Of a DNA stretch of 47,239 nucleotides, positions 7,797-16,138 are shown piece after piece. The stretch comes from Streptomyces sp. AV19 (GTDB lineage: Bacteria > Actinomycetota > Actinomycetes > Streptomycetales > Streptomycetaceae). The notes below the pieces were generated by a model. That model was not told the origin of the DNA. It was given only the letters and a program-made list of their open reading frames with translations, and ran no database searches. Numbering within the stretch: the stretch's first letter is position 1; the number at the start of each line of letters is the position of its first letter. Position numbers and translations under genes: made by a program. Where the stretch lies: positions 1 to 47,239 of the forward strand of contig NZ_JAEAMR010000003.1 of the NCBI RefSeq assembly GCF_015999245.1, in the 5' to 3' direction.

Positions 7797-9280
7797 AGCG
7801 CACGACCCTCTCCCTGTTCGCGACGGCCGCGGCGCTCGCCGCCGTCACCGGCGTCGCCCTGGTCACCGGCCCGTCGCAGGACGGCACCGCCGCGCCCCGG
7901 CCGTCCGCCGCGCGGATGCCCGTCCAGCACACGTCCGTGCTCTGCCCGGCGCCCACCTCCTCCGAGGTGGGCGAGACGACGTACACCGCCTACGCGCCCG
8001 GCGGCGGCCGGGGCGAGACGAAACCGGCCGACCTGCTGCCCGCGGCGGACGGCAAGAAGGACGACGCGAAGAAGAGGGACGGCAAGCCGGTTCTCTCCCT
8101 CAAGGCACCGGGCAAGCCGGTGACCGCCACCACCGACCGCTCCGACGCCCCCGCGCTGACCGGCTCCGCCGACGGCGCGCTGGCCCCCGGCTGGACGGTG
8201 CAGCAGACCACCACGATCGCCGCCGGCAGCGGGCGCGGGCTGCAGGGGCTGACCTGCACGGCGCCGGACACCTCGTTCTGGTTCCCGGGCGTGGCCACGG
8301 CCAAGGGCCGCCAGGACTACGTCCACCTGACCAACCCCGACGCCACCACGGCCGCCGTCGTCGACCTGGAGCTCTACGGCAAGGACGGCCGCGTCGCCGC
8401 TCCCACCGGCGAGGGCGTCACCGTCCCGCCGCGTTCCACCGTGCCCGTGCTGCTGACCACGCTCCCCGAGACGTCCGACGGCACCGAGGGCGACCTCACC
8501 CTCCACGTGGCCGCCCGGTCCGGACGGGTGGGAGCCGCCGTGCAGTCCAACGACGACAAGCTGGGCGGCGACTGGCTGCCGGCCTCCGACGCCGGGACGG
8601 GCGCGGTGCTCCCGGGCATCCCGGCCGACGCCACGTCCGTGCGGCTCGTCGCCTTCGCGCCCGGCTCGGACGACGCCGATCTGACGCTGCGGCTGGCCGG
8701 GCCCAGCGGCACCATCCGGCCGGCCGGTCATGAGTCGCTGCACGTCAAGAGCGGGATGACCGCCTCGGCGGATCTGGGGGCCATCACCAAGGGCGAACCG
8801 GGGTCGCTGCTGCTGACGTCCGAGGGCGGCGTCCCGTTCACCGCCGGGCTGCGGGTGACCCGGGGCAAGGGGGACAAACAGGAGACCGCGTTCGTCCCGG
8901 CCGTCCCTCCGATCGGCACCCGGGGCACCGTGGCGGACGCCCGGGCGAAGGGGACGACGCTGTCGCTCACCGCTCCCGAGAAGGACGCGCAGGTCAAGGT
9001 GGTCGCCTCGGCCGGTAGCGAGGGCGGCGCGCCGGCCTCGCGGACGTACACCGTCAAGGGCGGCACCACGCTGACGGTCGAGCCGCCGACGCCCGCGGGG
9101 GGCAAGGGCGTCTGGGCGGTCGGTGTGGAGAAGGTGTCCGGCGGGCCCGTGCACGCGTCCCGGATGCTGGCCCTGCCCAAGGACGGCGTCCCGGCGTTCA
9201 CGATCCAGCCGCTGCCCGACGACCGCTCCACGGTGGAGGTCCCGGCGGTCCGTCAGGACCTGTCCGCCGTCACCCGCTGA
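7793..9280 (+). CDS. DUF5719 family secreted or anchored protein
   Basis: A 495-aa protein of unknown function. Residues 1-25 are a basic start plus hydrophobic segment (VKRTTLSLFATAAALAAV), either a signal peptide or a single anchor, with no lipobox. The rest is predicted extracytoplasmic and beta-rich, with phrases such as FWFPGVATAKGRQDYVHLTNPD and repeated strand-turn patterns (VVDLELYGKDGRVAAPTGEG) resembling tandem Ig-like or beta-sandwich modules. Two cysteines (SVLCPAP, LTCTAPD) could form a disulfide. GTG at 7793 overlaps the stop of the glycosyltransferase, implying joint function at the envelope. It ends 7 nt before the stop of the convergent zincin-like gene, with no terminator between. 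Confidence 0.8.
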   Translation: MKRTTLSLFATAAALAAVTGVALVTGPSQDGTAAPRPSAARMPVQHTSVLCPAPTSSEVGETTYTAYAPGGGRGETKPADLLPAADGKKDDAKKRDGKPVLSLKAPGKPVTATTDRSDAPALTGSADGALAPGWTVQQTTTIAAGSGRGLQGLTCTAPDTSFWFPGVATAKGRQDYVHLTNPDATTAAVVDLELYGKDGRVAAPTGEGVTVPPRSTVPVLLTTLPETSDGTEGDLTLHVAARSGRVGAAVQSNDDKLGGDWLPASDAGTGAVLPGIPADATSVRLVAFAPGSDDADLTLRLAGPSGTIRPAGHESLHVKSGMTASADLGAITKGEPGSLLLTSEGGVPFTAGLRVTRGKGDKQETAFVPAVPPIGTRGTVADARAKGTTLSLTAPEKDAQVKVVASAGSEGGAPASRTYTVKGGTTLTVEPPTPAGGKGVWAVGVEKVSGGPVHASRMLALPKDGVPAFTIQPLPDDRSTVEVPAVRQDLSAVTR

Positions 9281-9287
9281 CGGGCGC

Positions 9288-9773
9288 TCAGTCCTGGCCG
9301 TAGCGCGGGTCGACCGACTCGGGGGCCAGCCCCAGCAGTTCGGCGACCTGCTCGACCACGACCTCGTGCACCAGCAGGGCCCGCTCGTCGCGGCTCTTGG
9401 TGCGGATCTCCACGGGACGGCGGTAGACGACGATCCGGTCGGGCCGGTCGCCATGGGCCGCGACGTAGCGGCCGAGCGGCACGGACTCGCCGTCGAGGAA
9501 CTCCGCGGGGGGCTCGCCGTCCTCGCCCGGGACGGGCACCTCGCGCACCGCGAAGTCCACCGACGCCAGCTGCGGCCAGCGGCGCTCCAGCCGCTCCGCC
9601 GAGTCGTGGACCAGGTCGACGAACGCCTCCGCGCGGCTCACCGACAGCGGCACCTGCGGCGGAGCGATCGGGCCGCGCATGCCGCGGCCGTGCCGGTCGC
9701 GGTGGCGCGGGCGCGGGCCCGCCGGGCTGGAGTCGCCGCCGGCGGCGGCCGGTGGCGGTACGGGGCTGTCCAT
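9288..9773 (-). CDS. Zincin-like metallopeptidase-family protein with degenerate metal motif
   Basis: 161 aa from the ATG at 9773; an ATG at 9824 would add 17 residues. The N-terminal 45 residues are Pro/Arg-rich and probably disordered. The core (about 46-161) matches the Zincin_1/metallopeptidase-family proteins that sit beside whiB and DUF3499 in actinobacteria (compare Rv3259). The expected HExxH reads HEVVV (H136, E137, V140), so the second zinc histidine is missing and classic protease activity is doubtful. The usual DxRYGQD-type C-terminus follows. It is convergent with the DUF5719 gene and divergent from the DUF3499 gene. Confidence 0.75.
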   Translation of the reverse strand: MDSPVPPPAAAGGDSSPAGPRPRHRDRHGRGMRGPIAPPQVPLSVSRAEAFVDLVHDSAERLERRWPQLASVDFAVREVPVPGEDGEPPAEFLDGESVPLGRYVAAHGDRPDRIVVYRRPVEIRTKSRDERALLVHEVVVEQVAELLGLAPESVDPRYGQD

Positions 9774-10047
9774 CACCCCCGAGGGTATCCGCCGCCCGGC
9801 CGTGTACGCGCCGTAGCCGCGCATCTCATCGGATGTCGCCCGATGAGCGTTCCGGTCATCCTTGCGATCGGATAAAGCCACCCATGAGACCGGTGATCGC
9901 ATGCCGAATGACACTATGGTGGCCAGGTGATGACTAAGTCCCAGGGCCGCGCCTCCCGTCGCGGTCGCTCCCCGCGCAGGTCAGCCAGGCGGTTCGGGGC
10001 CGGTGTCCACGGGACGCTCCGGCACGACACGGAGGGGTGAGCCAGGA

Positions 10048-10491
10048 GTGAGTCGTCGCGGCCCGCTCAAGAGTGCGGTACCGTCCAACGTCGTGAGCCC
10101 TGTACGTCGCTGTTCGCGCACCGCGTGCGGCCGCCCGGCCGTGGCGACGCTGACGTACGTCTACGCCGATTCGACCGCGGTCCTCGGCCCGCTCGCCACC
10201 TACGCCGAGCCCCACTGCTACGACCTGTGCGCCGAGCACTCGGAGCGCCTGACCGCCCCGCGCGGCTGGGACGTCGTCCGCCTCGCCGTGGACTCCGGCC
10301 CCGCCCGCAGCAGTGACGACCTCGAAGCGCTGGCCAACGCCGTGCGGGAGGCGGCCCGTCCGCATCCGCAGGAGCGCGCCGCGGGCGCCGGGCCGGCCGT
10401 CGGCCCCGTCGGGCCGAGCACCCGCGAGGTCAACCCGATGGAGGTGGCCCGCCGAGGTCATCTCAGGGTGCTGCGCTCGCCGGACTCCTGA
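10048..10491 (+). CDS. DUF3499 family protein (putative zinc-ribbon)
   Basis: 147 aa, function unknown, conserved across actinobacteria next to manB (compare Rv3258c). Cysteine pairs CSRTAC near residue 20 and HCYDLC near residue 58, with a histidine shortly after, look like a zinc-binding site. The segment AVATLTYVYADSTAVLGPL is highly characteristic. The C-terminal 60 residues are variable and Ala/Pro-rich. GTG at 10048 is chosen with AGGA just upstream; a GTG at 10093 (VSPVRRCSR) is a reasonable alternative. The 274-bp gap to the zincin-like gene holds the divergent promoters. Confidence 0.82.
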   Translation: MSRRGPLKSAVPSNVVSPVRRCSRTACGRPAVATLTYVYADSTAVLGPLATYAEPHCYDLCAEHSERLTAPRGWDVVRLAVDSGPARSSDDLEALANAVREAARPHPQERAAGAGPAVGPVGPSTREVNPMEVARRGHLRVLRSPDS

Positions 10492-10595
10492 CGCCCTGTG
10501 GGCACCGTCCCTTTACGTCCGTGACGCTTCGTCGTCGGCCGTTCGCACACCGTCCTCCGCCGGTTCCGGGCCGGGACCGCCGTCCGCCGTCCGGA

Positions 10596-10618
10596 TTGTC
10601 GGTCCCGCCAGGTAGGTT
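10596..10618 (+). promoter_or_regulatory. Candidate manB promoter, weak match to the RecA-NDp (PafBC) type
   Basis: TTGTCGGTC (10596-10604), eight bases, then TAGGTT (10613-10618). The mycobacterial/Streptomyces RecA-independent damage promoter is TTGTCRGTG-N8-TANNNT, so this differs only at the last base of the first block. Transcription would start near 10625, about 30 nt before the GTG. Stronger copies occur at 32247-32269 and 37306-37328. Confidence 0.4.
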
Positions 10619-10654
10619 GGGGTCCCTGTTCCAGGACTCCAGGAGGGGTTGACC

Positions 10655-12013
10655 GTGGCCGATCTGTCGCAGCTCGTGAAGGCCTACGACGTGCGTGGTG
10701 TGGTCCCCGACCAGTGGGACGAGAAGCTCGCCCAGCTCTTCGGCGCCGCCTTCGTCGAGGTGACGGGTGCCGCAGCGATCGTGGTCGGGCACGACATGCG
10801 GCCCTCCTCGCCCGGTCTCTCGCGGGCCTTCGCGCAGGGGGCGGCCGCCCGCGGCGCCGACGTCACCGAGATCGGCCTCTGCTCCACCGACCAGCTGTAC
10901 TTCGCCAGCGGTCACCTGGACCTGCCGGGCGCCATGTTCACGGCGAGCCACAACCCGGCCCAGTACAACGGCATCAAGATGTGCCGCGCCGGCGCCGCGC
11001 CCGTCGGCCAGGACACCGGCCTCTTTGAGATCCGCGCCCTCGTCGAGGGCTGGACGGAGAGCGGGGCGCCCGAGGCCGCCGCCCGCCCGGGCACGGTCAC
11101 CCAGCGGGAAACCCTCGCGGACTACGCCGCCCACCTGCGCTCCCTGGTGGACCTCAGCGGCGTCCGGCGGCTGAAGGCCGTGGTCGACGCGGGCAACGGC
11201 ATGGGCGGGCATACCGTCCCCACGGTCCTCCAGGGCCTGCCGATCGACGTGGTCGCGCTCTACTTCGAGCTCGACGGCACCTTCCCCAACCACGAGGCCA
11301 ACCCGCTCGACCCGAAGAACCTGGTCGACCTCCAGGCCAAGGTCCGCGAGACCGGCGCCGACATCGGCCTGGCCTTCGACGGCGACGCGGACCGCTGCTT
11401 CGTCGTCGACGAGCGGGGCGAGCCGGTCTCCCCGTCCGCCATCACCGCCCTCGTCGCCGCCCGCGAGCTCGCCAAGCACCCCGGCGGCATCGTCATCCAC
11501 AACCTCATCACCTCCCACTCGGTGCCCGAGGTCGTCCGCGAGCACGGCGGCGAGCCCGTCCGCACCCGCGTGGGGCACTCCTTCATCAAGCAGGAGATGG
11601 CCCGCACCGGCGCCATCTTCGGCGGCGAGCACTCCGCCCACTACTACTTCCGCGACTTCTGGAACGCCGACACCGGCATGCTCGCCGCGCTCCACGTCCT
11701 CGCCGCCCTCGGCGAGCAGGACGGCCCGCTCTCCGAGCTCGTCCGCGCCTACGACCGCTACGCCGCCTCCGGCGAGATCAACAGCACCGTCGCCGACCAG
11801 CCCGGCCGGGCCGCCGCGGTCAAGGCCGCCTATGCCGGCAGGGAAGACGTCACCGTCGACGAGCTCGACGGCCTCACCGTCACCGCTCCCGACTGGTGGT
11901 TCAACCTCCGCGCCTCCAACACCGAGCCCCTCCTGCGGCTGAACGTCGAGGCCCGCGACGCGGAGACGGTCGCCCGCGTCCGCGACGAGGTCCTCGCCAT
12001 CGTCCGGGCCTGA
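10655..12013 (+). CDS. manB: Phosphomannomutase/phosphoglucomutase (ManB)
   Basis: Interconverts mannose-6-phosphate and mannose-1-phosphate, feeding GDP-mannose for glycolipids, glycoproteins and envelope glycans. The protein is 452 aa, normal for the alpha-D-phosphohexomutase family. The catalytic phosphoserine is S98 in FTASHNPAQYNGIK. The metal loop is AFDGDADRC near residue 243, the sugar-binding loop is FGGEHSAHYYF, and the phosphate-binding loop RASNTEPLLRLNVEA is near the C-terminus. GTG at 10655 has AGGAGG eight bases upstream, which decides against the TTG at 10649. It heads the operon manB-trm112-SIS-manA, with a strong hairpin directly after it. Confidence 0.95.
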   Translation: MADLSQLVKAYDVRGVVPDQWDEKLAQLFGAAFVEVTGAAAIVVGHDMRPSSPGLSRAFAQGAAARGADVTEIGLCSTDQLYFASGHLDLPGAMFTASHNPAQYNGIKMCRAGAAPVGQDTGLFEIRALVEGWTESGAPEAAARPGTVTQRETLADYAAHLRSLVDLSGVRRLKAVVDAGNGMGGHTVPTVLQGLPIDVVALYFELDGTFPNHEANPLDPKNLVDLQAKVRETGADIGLAFDGDADRCFVVDERGEPVSPSAITALVAARELAKHPGGIVIHNLITSHSVPEVVREHGGEPVRTRVGHSFIKQEMARTGAIFGGEHSAHYYFRDFWNADTGMLAALHVLAALGEQDGPLSELVRAYDRYAASGEINSTVADQPGRAAAVKAAYAGREDVTVDELDGLTVTAPDWWFNLRASNTEPLLRLNVEARDAETVARVRDEVLAIVRA

Positions 12014-12025
12014 CGCCCGTCACTC

Positions 12026-12056
12026 CCGTGGGGCCACGCGGCGCGTGGCCCCACGG
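12026..12056. terminator. Perfect 14-bp hairpin after manB
   Basis: CCGTGGGGCCACGC (12026-12039), loop GGC and GCGTGGCCCCACGG (12043-12056). It lies between the manB stop and the next ATG. It is a T-less terminator or attenuator as is common in Streptomyces; downstream genes may still be reached by read-through. Confidence 0.7.
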
Positions 12057-12121
12057 CCCGGCGGTACCCTGACCGCACAGCTGGAACGCACGAAGACGCA
12101 CACCTCCCGAAGGGAACCCCC

Positions 12122-12325
12122 ATGCCGCTCGAAGCCGGCCTCCTGGAGATCCTCGCCTGCCCGGCGTGCCACGCCCCCCTCCGCGAGGCTGCGGCCACCG
12201 AGGCAGAGGGCGCCTCCGACGAGACCGCCGAGCTGGTGTGCACGAGCGAGGGCTGCGCCCTGGCGTACCCCGTCCGCGACGGCATCCCCGTCCTGCTGGT
12301 GGACGAGGCCCGGCGCCCCGCCTGA
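12122..12325 (+). CDS. Trm112-like zinc-ribbon protein
   Basis: A 67-aa small protein of the Trm112/YcaR family. Zinc ligands are C13 and C16 (LACPACHAPL), C40 and C45 (LVCTSEGCALAYP), followed by PVRDGIPVLLVDEAR, the family signature. In eukaryotes and archaea Trm112 activates methyltransferases; bacterial partners are mostly unknown. It is located between manB and the SIS-domain gene, as is common in actinobacteria. The ATG at 12122 follows an AAGGGAAC ribosome site. Confidence 0.88.
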   Translation: MPLEAGLLEILACPACHAPLREAAATEAEGASDETAELVCTSEGCALAYPVRDGIPVLLVDEARRPA

Positions 12326-12366
12326 CCCACCGCGCCCACCCGACGGCGATCGGAGACTGATCAACG

Positions 12367-13527
12367 GTGTTCGACGAGTCACTGCTGGACGATCCCGACG
12401 CCCTGTCCCGCGCGGACGTCCACGGCCTCCTGCGCGGCGCGGCCGAATCCGGCGCGCGGGTGCGCACGGCGGCCCGCAACGCCGCCGAGGCGGGCGTCGG
12501 CTCCCTGCGGCCGGACGGCCGGCCGCGTGCCCTCCTCGTCGCCGGTCCCGGCCCGGCCGTCGGCTCCACCGCCGACCTGCTGGCCGCCCTGTGCGGCGGC
12601 AGCTGCCCGGTGACGCACCTCCGCCCGGCCGGCGTCGCCCCGGCCCCCGGAGCTCTGCGCTGGACGCTCCCCGGCTGGACCGGCCCGCTCGACCTGCTGC
12701 TCGTCGTCAGCCCGGACGGCACCGAGCCGGGCCTGGCCCAGCTGCTGGAGGCCGCCTACCGGCGCGGCTGCCCGGTCGTCTGCGTCACCCCGGCCGGCTC
12801 GCCGCTCGCCGACGCCACCGCCCAGGCCCGCGGCCTGGCCGTCCCGCTGACCAGCACTTCGTACGAGGCCACGATGGCCGGCGACGACGCCCCGAGCGGC
12901 GGTGAGAACGTCCTGCCGACCGGCCCCGGCACCCTCTGGTCGCTGCTCACCCCGCTGCTCGTGCTCGCCGACCGCATCGGCCTGTTCGACGCCCCGGCCT
13001 CCGCCCTCGACGCGCTCGCCGACCGGCTCGACGAGCTGGCCGAGCGCTGTGGCCCGGCGATCGCCACCTACAGCAACCCGGCCAAGACGCTGGCCGCCGA
13101 GCTCGCCGACACCCTCCCGCTCATCTGGACCGAGGGCGACCTCGCCGCCGCGGCCGGACGGCGCTTCTCCACCGTCCTGGCCGCGCTCGCCGGCCGTCCC
13201 GCGCTCGCCGCCGAGCTGCCCGAGGCGCTCACCGCCCACGGCACCCTGCTCTCCGGGGCGTTCGCCGCCGGAGCGGATCCGGAGGACTTCTTCCGTGACC
13301 GGGTGGAGGACCCGGAGGCGCTGCACGCCCGGGTCGTCCTCCTCCGCGAACGGGCCCCGGCCGTCACCTCACCGGCCCCCGGCGCCCGCGACCTCGCCCT
13401 CCACCGCGGCACGCCCATCAGCGAACTGGAGGCGGCCGACGACGGGACACCGCTGGAGACCGCCGCCGACCTGCTGGCCGTCACCGATTTCGCCGCCGTC
13501 TACCTGGCCCTCGCCGGCACCCCCTAG
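12367..13527 (+). CDS. SIS-domain protein, phosphoglucose/phosphomannose isomerase-like
   Basis: 386 aa, the counterpart of Rv3256c, placed between manB and manA. It begins VFDESLLDDPDALSRADVHGLLRGAAESG. The sugar isomerase (SIS) fold is suggested by alternating hydrophobic strands such as RALLVAGPGPAVGSTADLLA and LDLLLVVSPDGTEPGLAQLL, the latter resembling the sugar-phosphate-binding SxSGxT region with the serine/threonine signature weakened. A second half (about 215-386) resembles the bifunctional PGI/PMI C-terminal domain (IATYSNPAKTLAAEL, LPLIWTEGDL). Whether it is an active isomerase is unclear, since the neighbouring manA already encodes a type I isomerase. GTG at 12367 has GGAG upstream. 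Confidence 0.82.
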   Translation: MFDESLLDDPDALSRADVHGLLRGAAESGARVRTAARNAAEAGVGSLRPDGRPRALLVAGPGPAVGSTADLLAALCGGSCPVTHLRPAGVAPAPGALRWTLPGWTGPLDLLLVVSPDGTEPGLAQLLEAAYRRGCPVVCVTPAGSPLADATAQARGLAVPLTSTSYEATMAGDDAPSGGENVLPTGPGTLWSLLTPLLVLADRIGLFDAPASALDALADRLDELAERCGPAIATYSNPAKTLAAELADTLPLIWTEGDLAAAAGRRFSTVLAALAGRPALAAELPEALTAHGTLLSGAFAAGADPEDFFRDRVEDPEALHARVVLLRERAPAVTSPAPGARDLALHRGTPISELEAADDGTPLETAADLLAVTDFAAVYLALAGTP

Positions 13528-13576
13528 CGGGCCGCGCGAGCCGGCCCGACCCGTACAACACGTCAGGAACCGCCTC

Positions 13577-14800
13577 ATGGACCGCCTCGCCAACACCGTG
13601 CGCCCCTACGCCTGGGGCTCCACCACCGCGATCCCCGAGCTCCTCGGCACGCCGGTGACCGGTGAGCCGCAGGCCGAGCTGTGGCTGGGGGCCCACCCCG
13701 GCGCCCCGTCCCGCGTCGACCGCGGGGACGGCCCCCGCCCCCTCTGCGACGTCATCGCCGCCGACCCGCACGGCGAGCTCGGCGCCGCGGCCGTCCGGGA
13801 GTTCGGGCCCACCCTGCCGTTCCTGCTCAAGCTGCTGGCCGCCGCGGCGCCGCTCTCGCTCCAGGTGCACCCCGACCGGGCCGGCGCCGCCGCCGGGTTC
13901 GCCGCCGAGGAGGCCCGGGACATCCCCCTCGACGCCCCGCACCGCAACTACAAGGACACCAACCACAAGCCCGAACTCCTCTGCGCCCTCACCCACTTCG
14001 ACGGCCTGTGCGGCTTCCGCGACCCGGCCGCGACGGCGGACCTGCTCGCCGCCCTCGACGTCGACTCGCTCAAGCCGTACGTCGACCTGCTGCGTGCCCA
14101 CCCGGAGGCCGACGCCCTGCGCGAGGTCCTCACCGCCGTCCTCAGTGCCGACCGCGCGGCCATGGCGGAGACCGCCGTCGCGGCCGGCGCCGCGGCCGAG
14201 CGGCTGGCCGGGCAGGAGGGCCCGCACCGGGACGACTACGCCGCCTACGCCTTCGTCGCCCGGCACTACCCCGGCGACCCGGGCGTCATCGCGGCCATGC
14301 TCCTCAACCACGTACGGCTCCAGCCCGGCGAGGCGCTCTACCTCGGCGCCGGGGTGCCGCACGCCTACCTCGACGGACTCGGCGTCGAGATCATGGCCAA
14401 CTCCGACAACGTGCTGCGCTGCGGCCTGACGCCCAAGCACATCGACGTCCCCGAACTGCTGCGCGTCGTCCGCTTCGAGCCGAGCGTCCCGGGCGTGCTG
14501 CGTCCGGAGGCGGGGCCGGACGGCGAGGAGGTGTACGCCACGCCGGTGGGGGAGACCGCGGCCGAGTCCGTGGACGAGTTCCGCCTCTCCCGGTACGTAC
14601 GGCCCGTCGGCGCCCCGCCGCACCCGCTGGACGCCCGCGCCCCGCAGATCCTCCTGTGTACCGCGGGCACCGCCCGCCTCCGGGGGGACGACGGTGAGCA
14701 ACTGTCCCTCGCGCAAGGGGAGTCCGCCTTCGTCCGGGCAGGGGAGCATGCCGTGCTGGACGGCGCGTGCACCCTCTTCCGCGCGACCGTGGCGGTCTGA
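13577..14800 (+). CDS. manA: Mannose-6-phosphate isomerase, class I (ManA)
   Basis: Zinc enzyme converting fructose-6-phosphate to mannose-6-phosphate, the first committed step to GDP-mannose. 407 aa, as expected. Family marks are YAWGSTTAIPELLG at the N-terminus, AELWLGAHPGAPS, the zinc-site region SLQVHPDRAGA, YKDTNHKPELLCALTHFDGLCGF, and the cupin part LGAGVPHAYLDGLGVEIMANSDNVLRCGLTPKH split around residues 255-295. It follows the SIS gene by 49 nt and ends the mannose operon. The cation transporter starts 76 nt later and may be partly co-transcribed. Confidence 0.95.
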   Translation: MDRLANTVRPYAWGSTTAIPELLGTPVTGEPQAELWLGAHPGAPSRVDRGDGPRPLCDVIAADPHGELGAAAVREFGPTLPFLLKLLAAAAPLSLQVHPDRAGAAAGFAAEEARDIPLDAPHRNYKDTNHKPELLCALTHFDGLCGFRDPAATADLLAALDVDSLKPYVDLLRAHPEADALREVLTAVLSADRAAMAETAVAAGAAAERLAGQEGPHRDDYAAYAFVARHYPGDPGVIAAMLLNHVRLQPGEALYLGAGVPHAYLDGLGVEIMANSDNVLRCGLTPKHIDVPELLRVVRFEPSVPGVLRPEAGPDGEEVYATPVGETAAESVDEFRLSRYVRPVGAPPHPLDARAPQILLCTAGTARLRGDDGEQLSLAQGESAFVRAGEHAVLDGACTLFRATVAV

Positions 14801-14876
14801 CCCTGCGACAATGGCCCGCCTAGGCGGCAAAGAAACAGCAAAGCCGTCGGCAGGCTGGAAGGGACAACGCGTACGT

Positions 14877-15851
14877 ATGAGTGCTCAAGGCGGGACCAAG
14901 GCCATCGTCGCCGCGCTGGGGGCCAATCTGGCCATCGCCGCGGCGAAGTTCGTCGCCTTCGCGTTCAGCGGGTCGTCGTCGATGCTCGCCGAAGGCGTGC
15001 ACTCGGTCGCCGACTCCGGCAACCAGGCGCTGCTGCTGCTCGGCGGGAAGAAGGCCCGGCGGGCGGCGAGCGAGGAGCACCCCTTCGGATACGGCCGCGA
15101 GCGCTACGTCTACGGTTTCCTCGTCTCCATCGTCCTGTTCACCATCGGCGGCGTCTTCGCGCTCTACGAGGGCTACGAGAAGATCAAGGAGCCGCACGAG
15201 CTGGACAACTGGTACTGGCCGGTCGGTGTGCTCGTCTTCGCCGTGATCGCGGAGGGCTTCTCCTTCCGCACGGCGGTCAAGGAGTCGAACGAGCTGCGCG
15301 GCCGGCAGTCGTGGGGCCAGTTCGTCCGCACGGCCAAGGCGCCCGAGCTCCCCGTGGTCCTGCTGGAGGACCTCGGCGCGCTGGTCGGTCTCGTCCTCGC
15401 GCTGCTCGGCGTCACCCTGACCGTCGCGACCGGCGACGGGGTCTGGGACGGCATCGGCACCCTGTGCATCGGTGCCCTGCTCGTCCTGATCGCCCTGGTC
15501 CTGGCCGCCGAGACGAAGTCGCTGCTCCTGGGCGAGGCGGCCGGCCCCGAGCAGGTCGCCCGGATCCGGGCCGCGGCCGTCGACGGTGAGACGGTGACCG
15601 GCGTCATCCACATGCGCACGCTGCACCTGGGCCCCGAGGAACTGCTCGTCGCGGCCAAGATCGCGGTGCCTCACGACGAGACCGCGGCCCAGGTGGCCCG
15701 CGCCATCGACGCGGCCGAGTCGCGCATCCGCGAGGCGGTCCCCATCGCCCGCGTCATCTACCTGGAGCCCGACGTCTACAGCGAGAAGGCGGCAGCCGCG
15801 GGCCCGGACCCGGCGGCGACGCCGGGCGGCCCGGGGCCGGAGGCGGCCTGA
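14877..15851 (+). CDS. Cation diffusion facilitator family transporter
   Basis: A 324-aa inner-membrane exporter of divalent metals (probably Zn, Fe or Mn) driven by protons. Predicted helices lie near residues 10-30, 33-55, 80-103, 120-138, 165-185 and 195-215. The metal site HxxxD is H42-D46 (GVHSVADSGNQALLLLGG), and HPFGYGRERYVYGFLVS (68-84) is the signature loop. In TM5 the paired acids read LLEDLGAL. A cytoplasmic C-terminal domain (about 225-305) has the usual alpha-beta pattern with THIGPEELLVAAKIAV-like sequence, then an Ala/Pro-rich tail. The ATG at 14877 is chosen because it precedes the first helix. Confidence 0.88.
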   Translation: MSAQGGTKAIVAALGANLAIAAAKFVAFAFSGSSSMLAEGVHSVADSGNQALLLLGGKKARRAASEEHPFGYGRERYVYGFLVSIVLFTIGGVFALYEGYEKIKEPHELDNWYWPVGVLVFAVIAEGFSFRTAVKESNELRGRQSWGQFVRTAKAPELPVVLLEDLGALVGLVLALLGVTLTVATGDGVWDGIGTLCIGALLVLIALVLAAETKSLLLGEAAGPEQVARIRAAAVDGETVTGVIHMRTLHLGPEELLVAAKIAVPHDETAAQVARAIDAAESRIREAVPIARVIYLEPDVYSEKAAAAGPDPAATPGGPGPEAA

Positions 15852-16009
15852 GCGCCGAGGGCGGCAACTGAGGGGCGGAGCACGTGCCTTGTCGGCCCCG
15901 CTCCGCCCTTTCGCTGTTTCTCCTGCGACTCGCCTGCGACTCGCCGCTCTGTCCGCACCGCTTGCTGGGCGATGAGGCTGTGATCCCTGCACCCCGGAAG
16001 CGGGGGTGG

Positions 16010-16112
16010 GTAGTTCAGCCTCCGGCGTTTGAGGACGAACGCGGCAAAGCCGCATTGTGGGGCCCGGGGCCTCGCCCCGGAGGAAACGGTGAAAGGGCGG
16101 GGCTGGGGAAAC
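16010..16112. repeat. Dispersed intergenic repeat, copy 2, with internal hairpins
   Basis: It contains TCCGGCGTTTGAGGAC and GGAAACGGTGAAAGGGCGGG (16082-16101), shared with copy 1 at 5-62. The centre holds GCGGC-AAA-GCCGC (16041-16053) and CCGGGGC-CTC-GCCCCGG (16064-16080). It lies 27 bases past the stop of the leftward PTS gene and in the tail of the rightward transporter, so it could act as a bidirectional terminator. It fills most of the 15852-16138 gap; I see no gene there. Confidence 0.7.
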
Positions 16113-16138
16113 CACCCCACGCGCACACATCGCACCCG

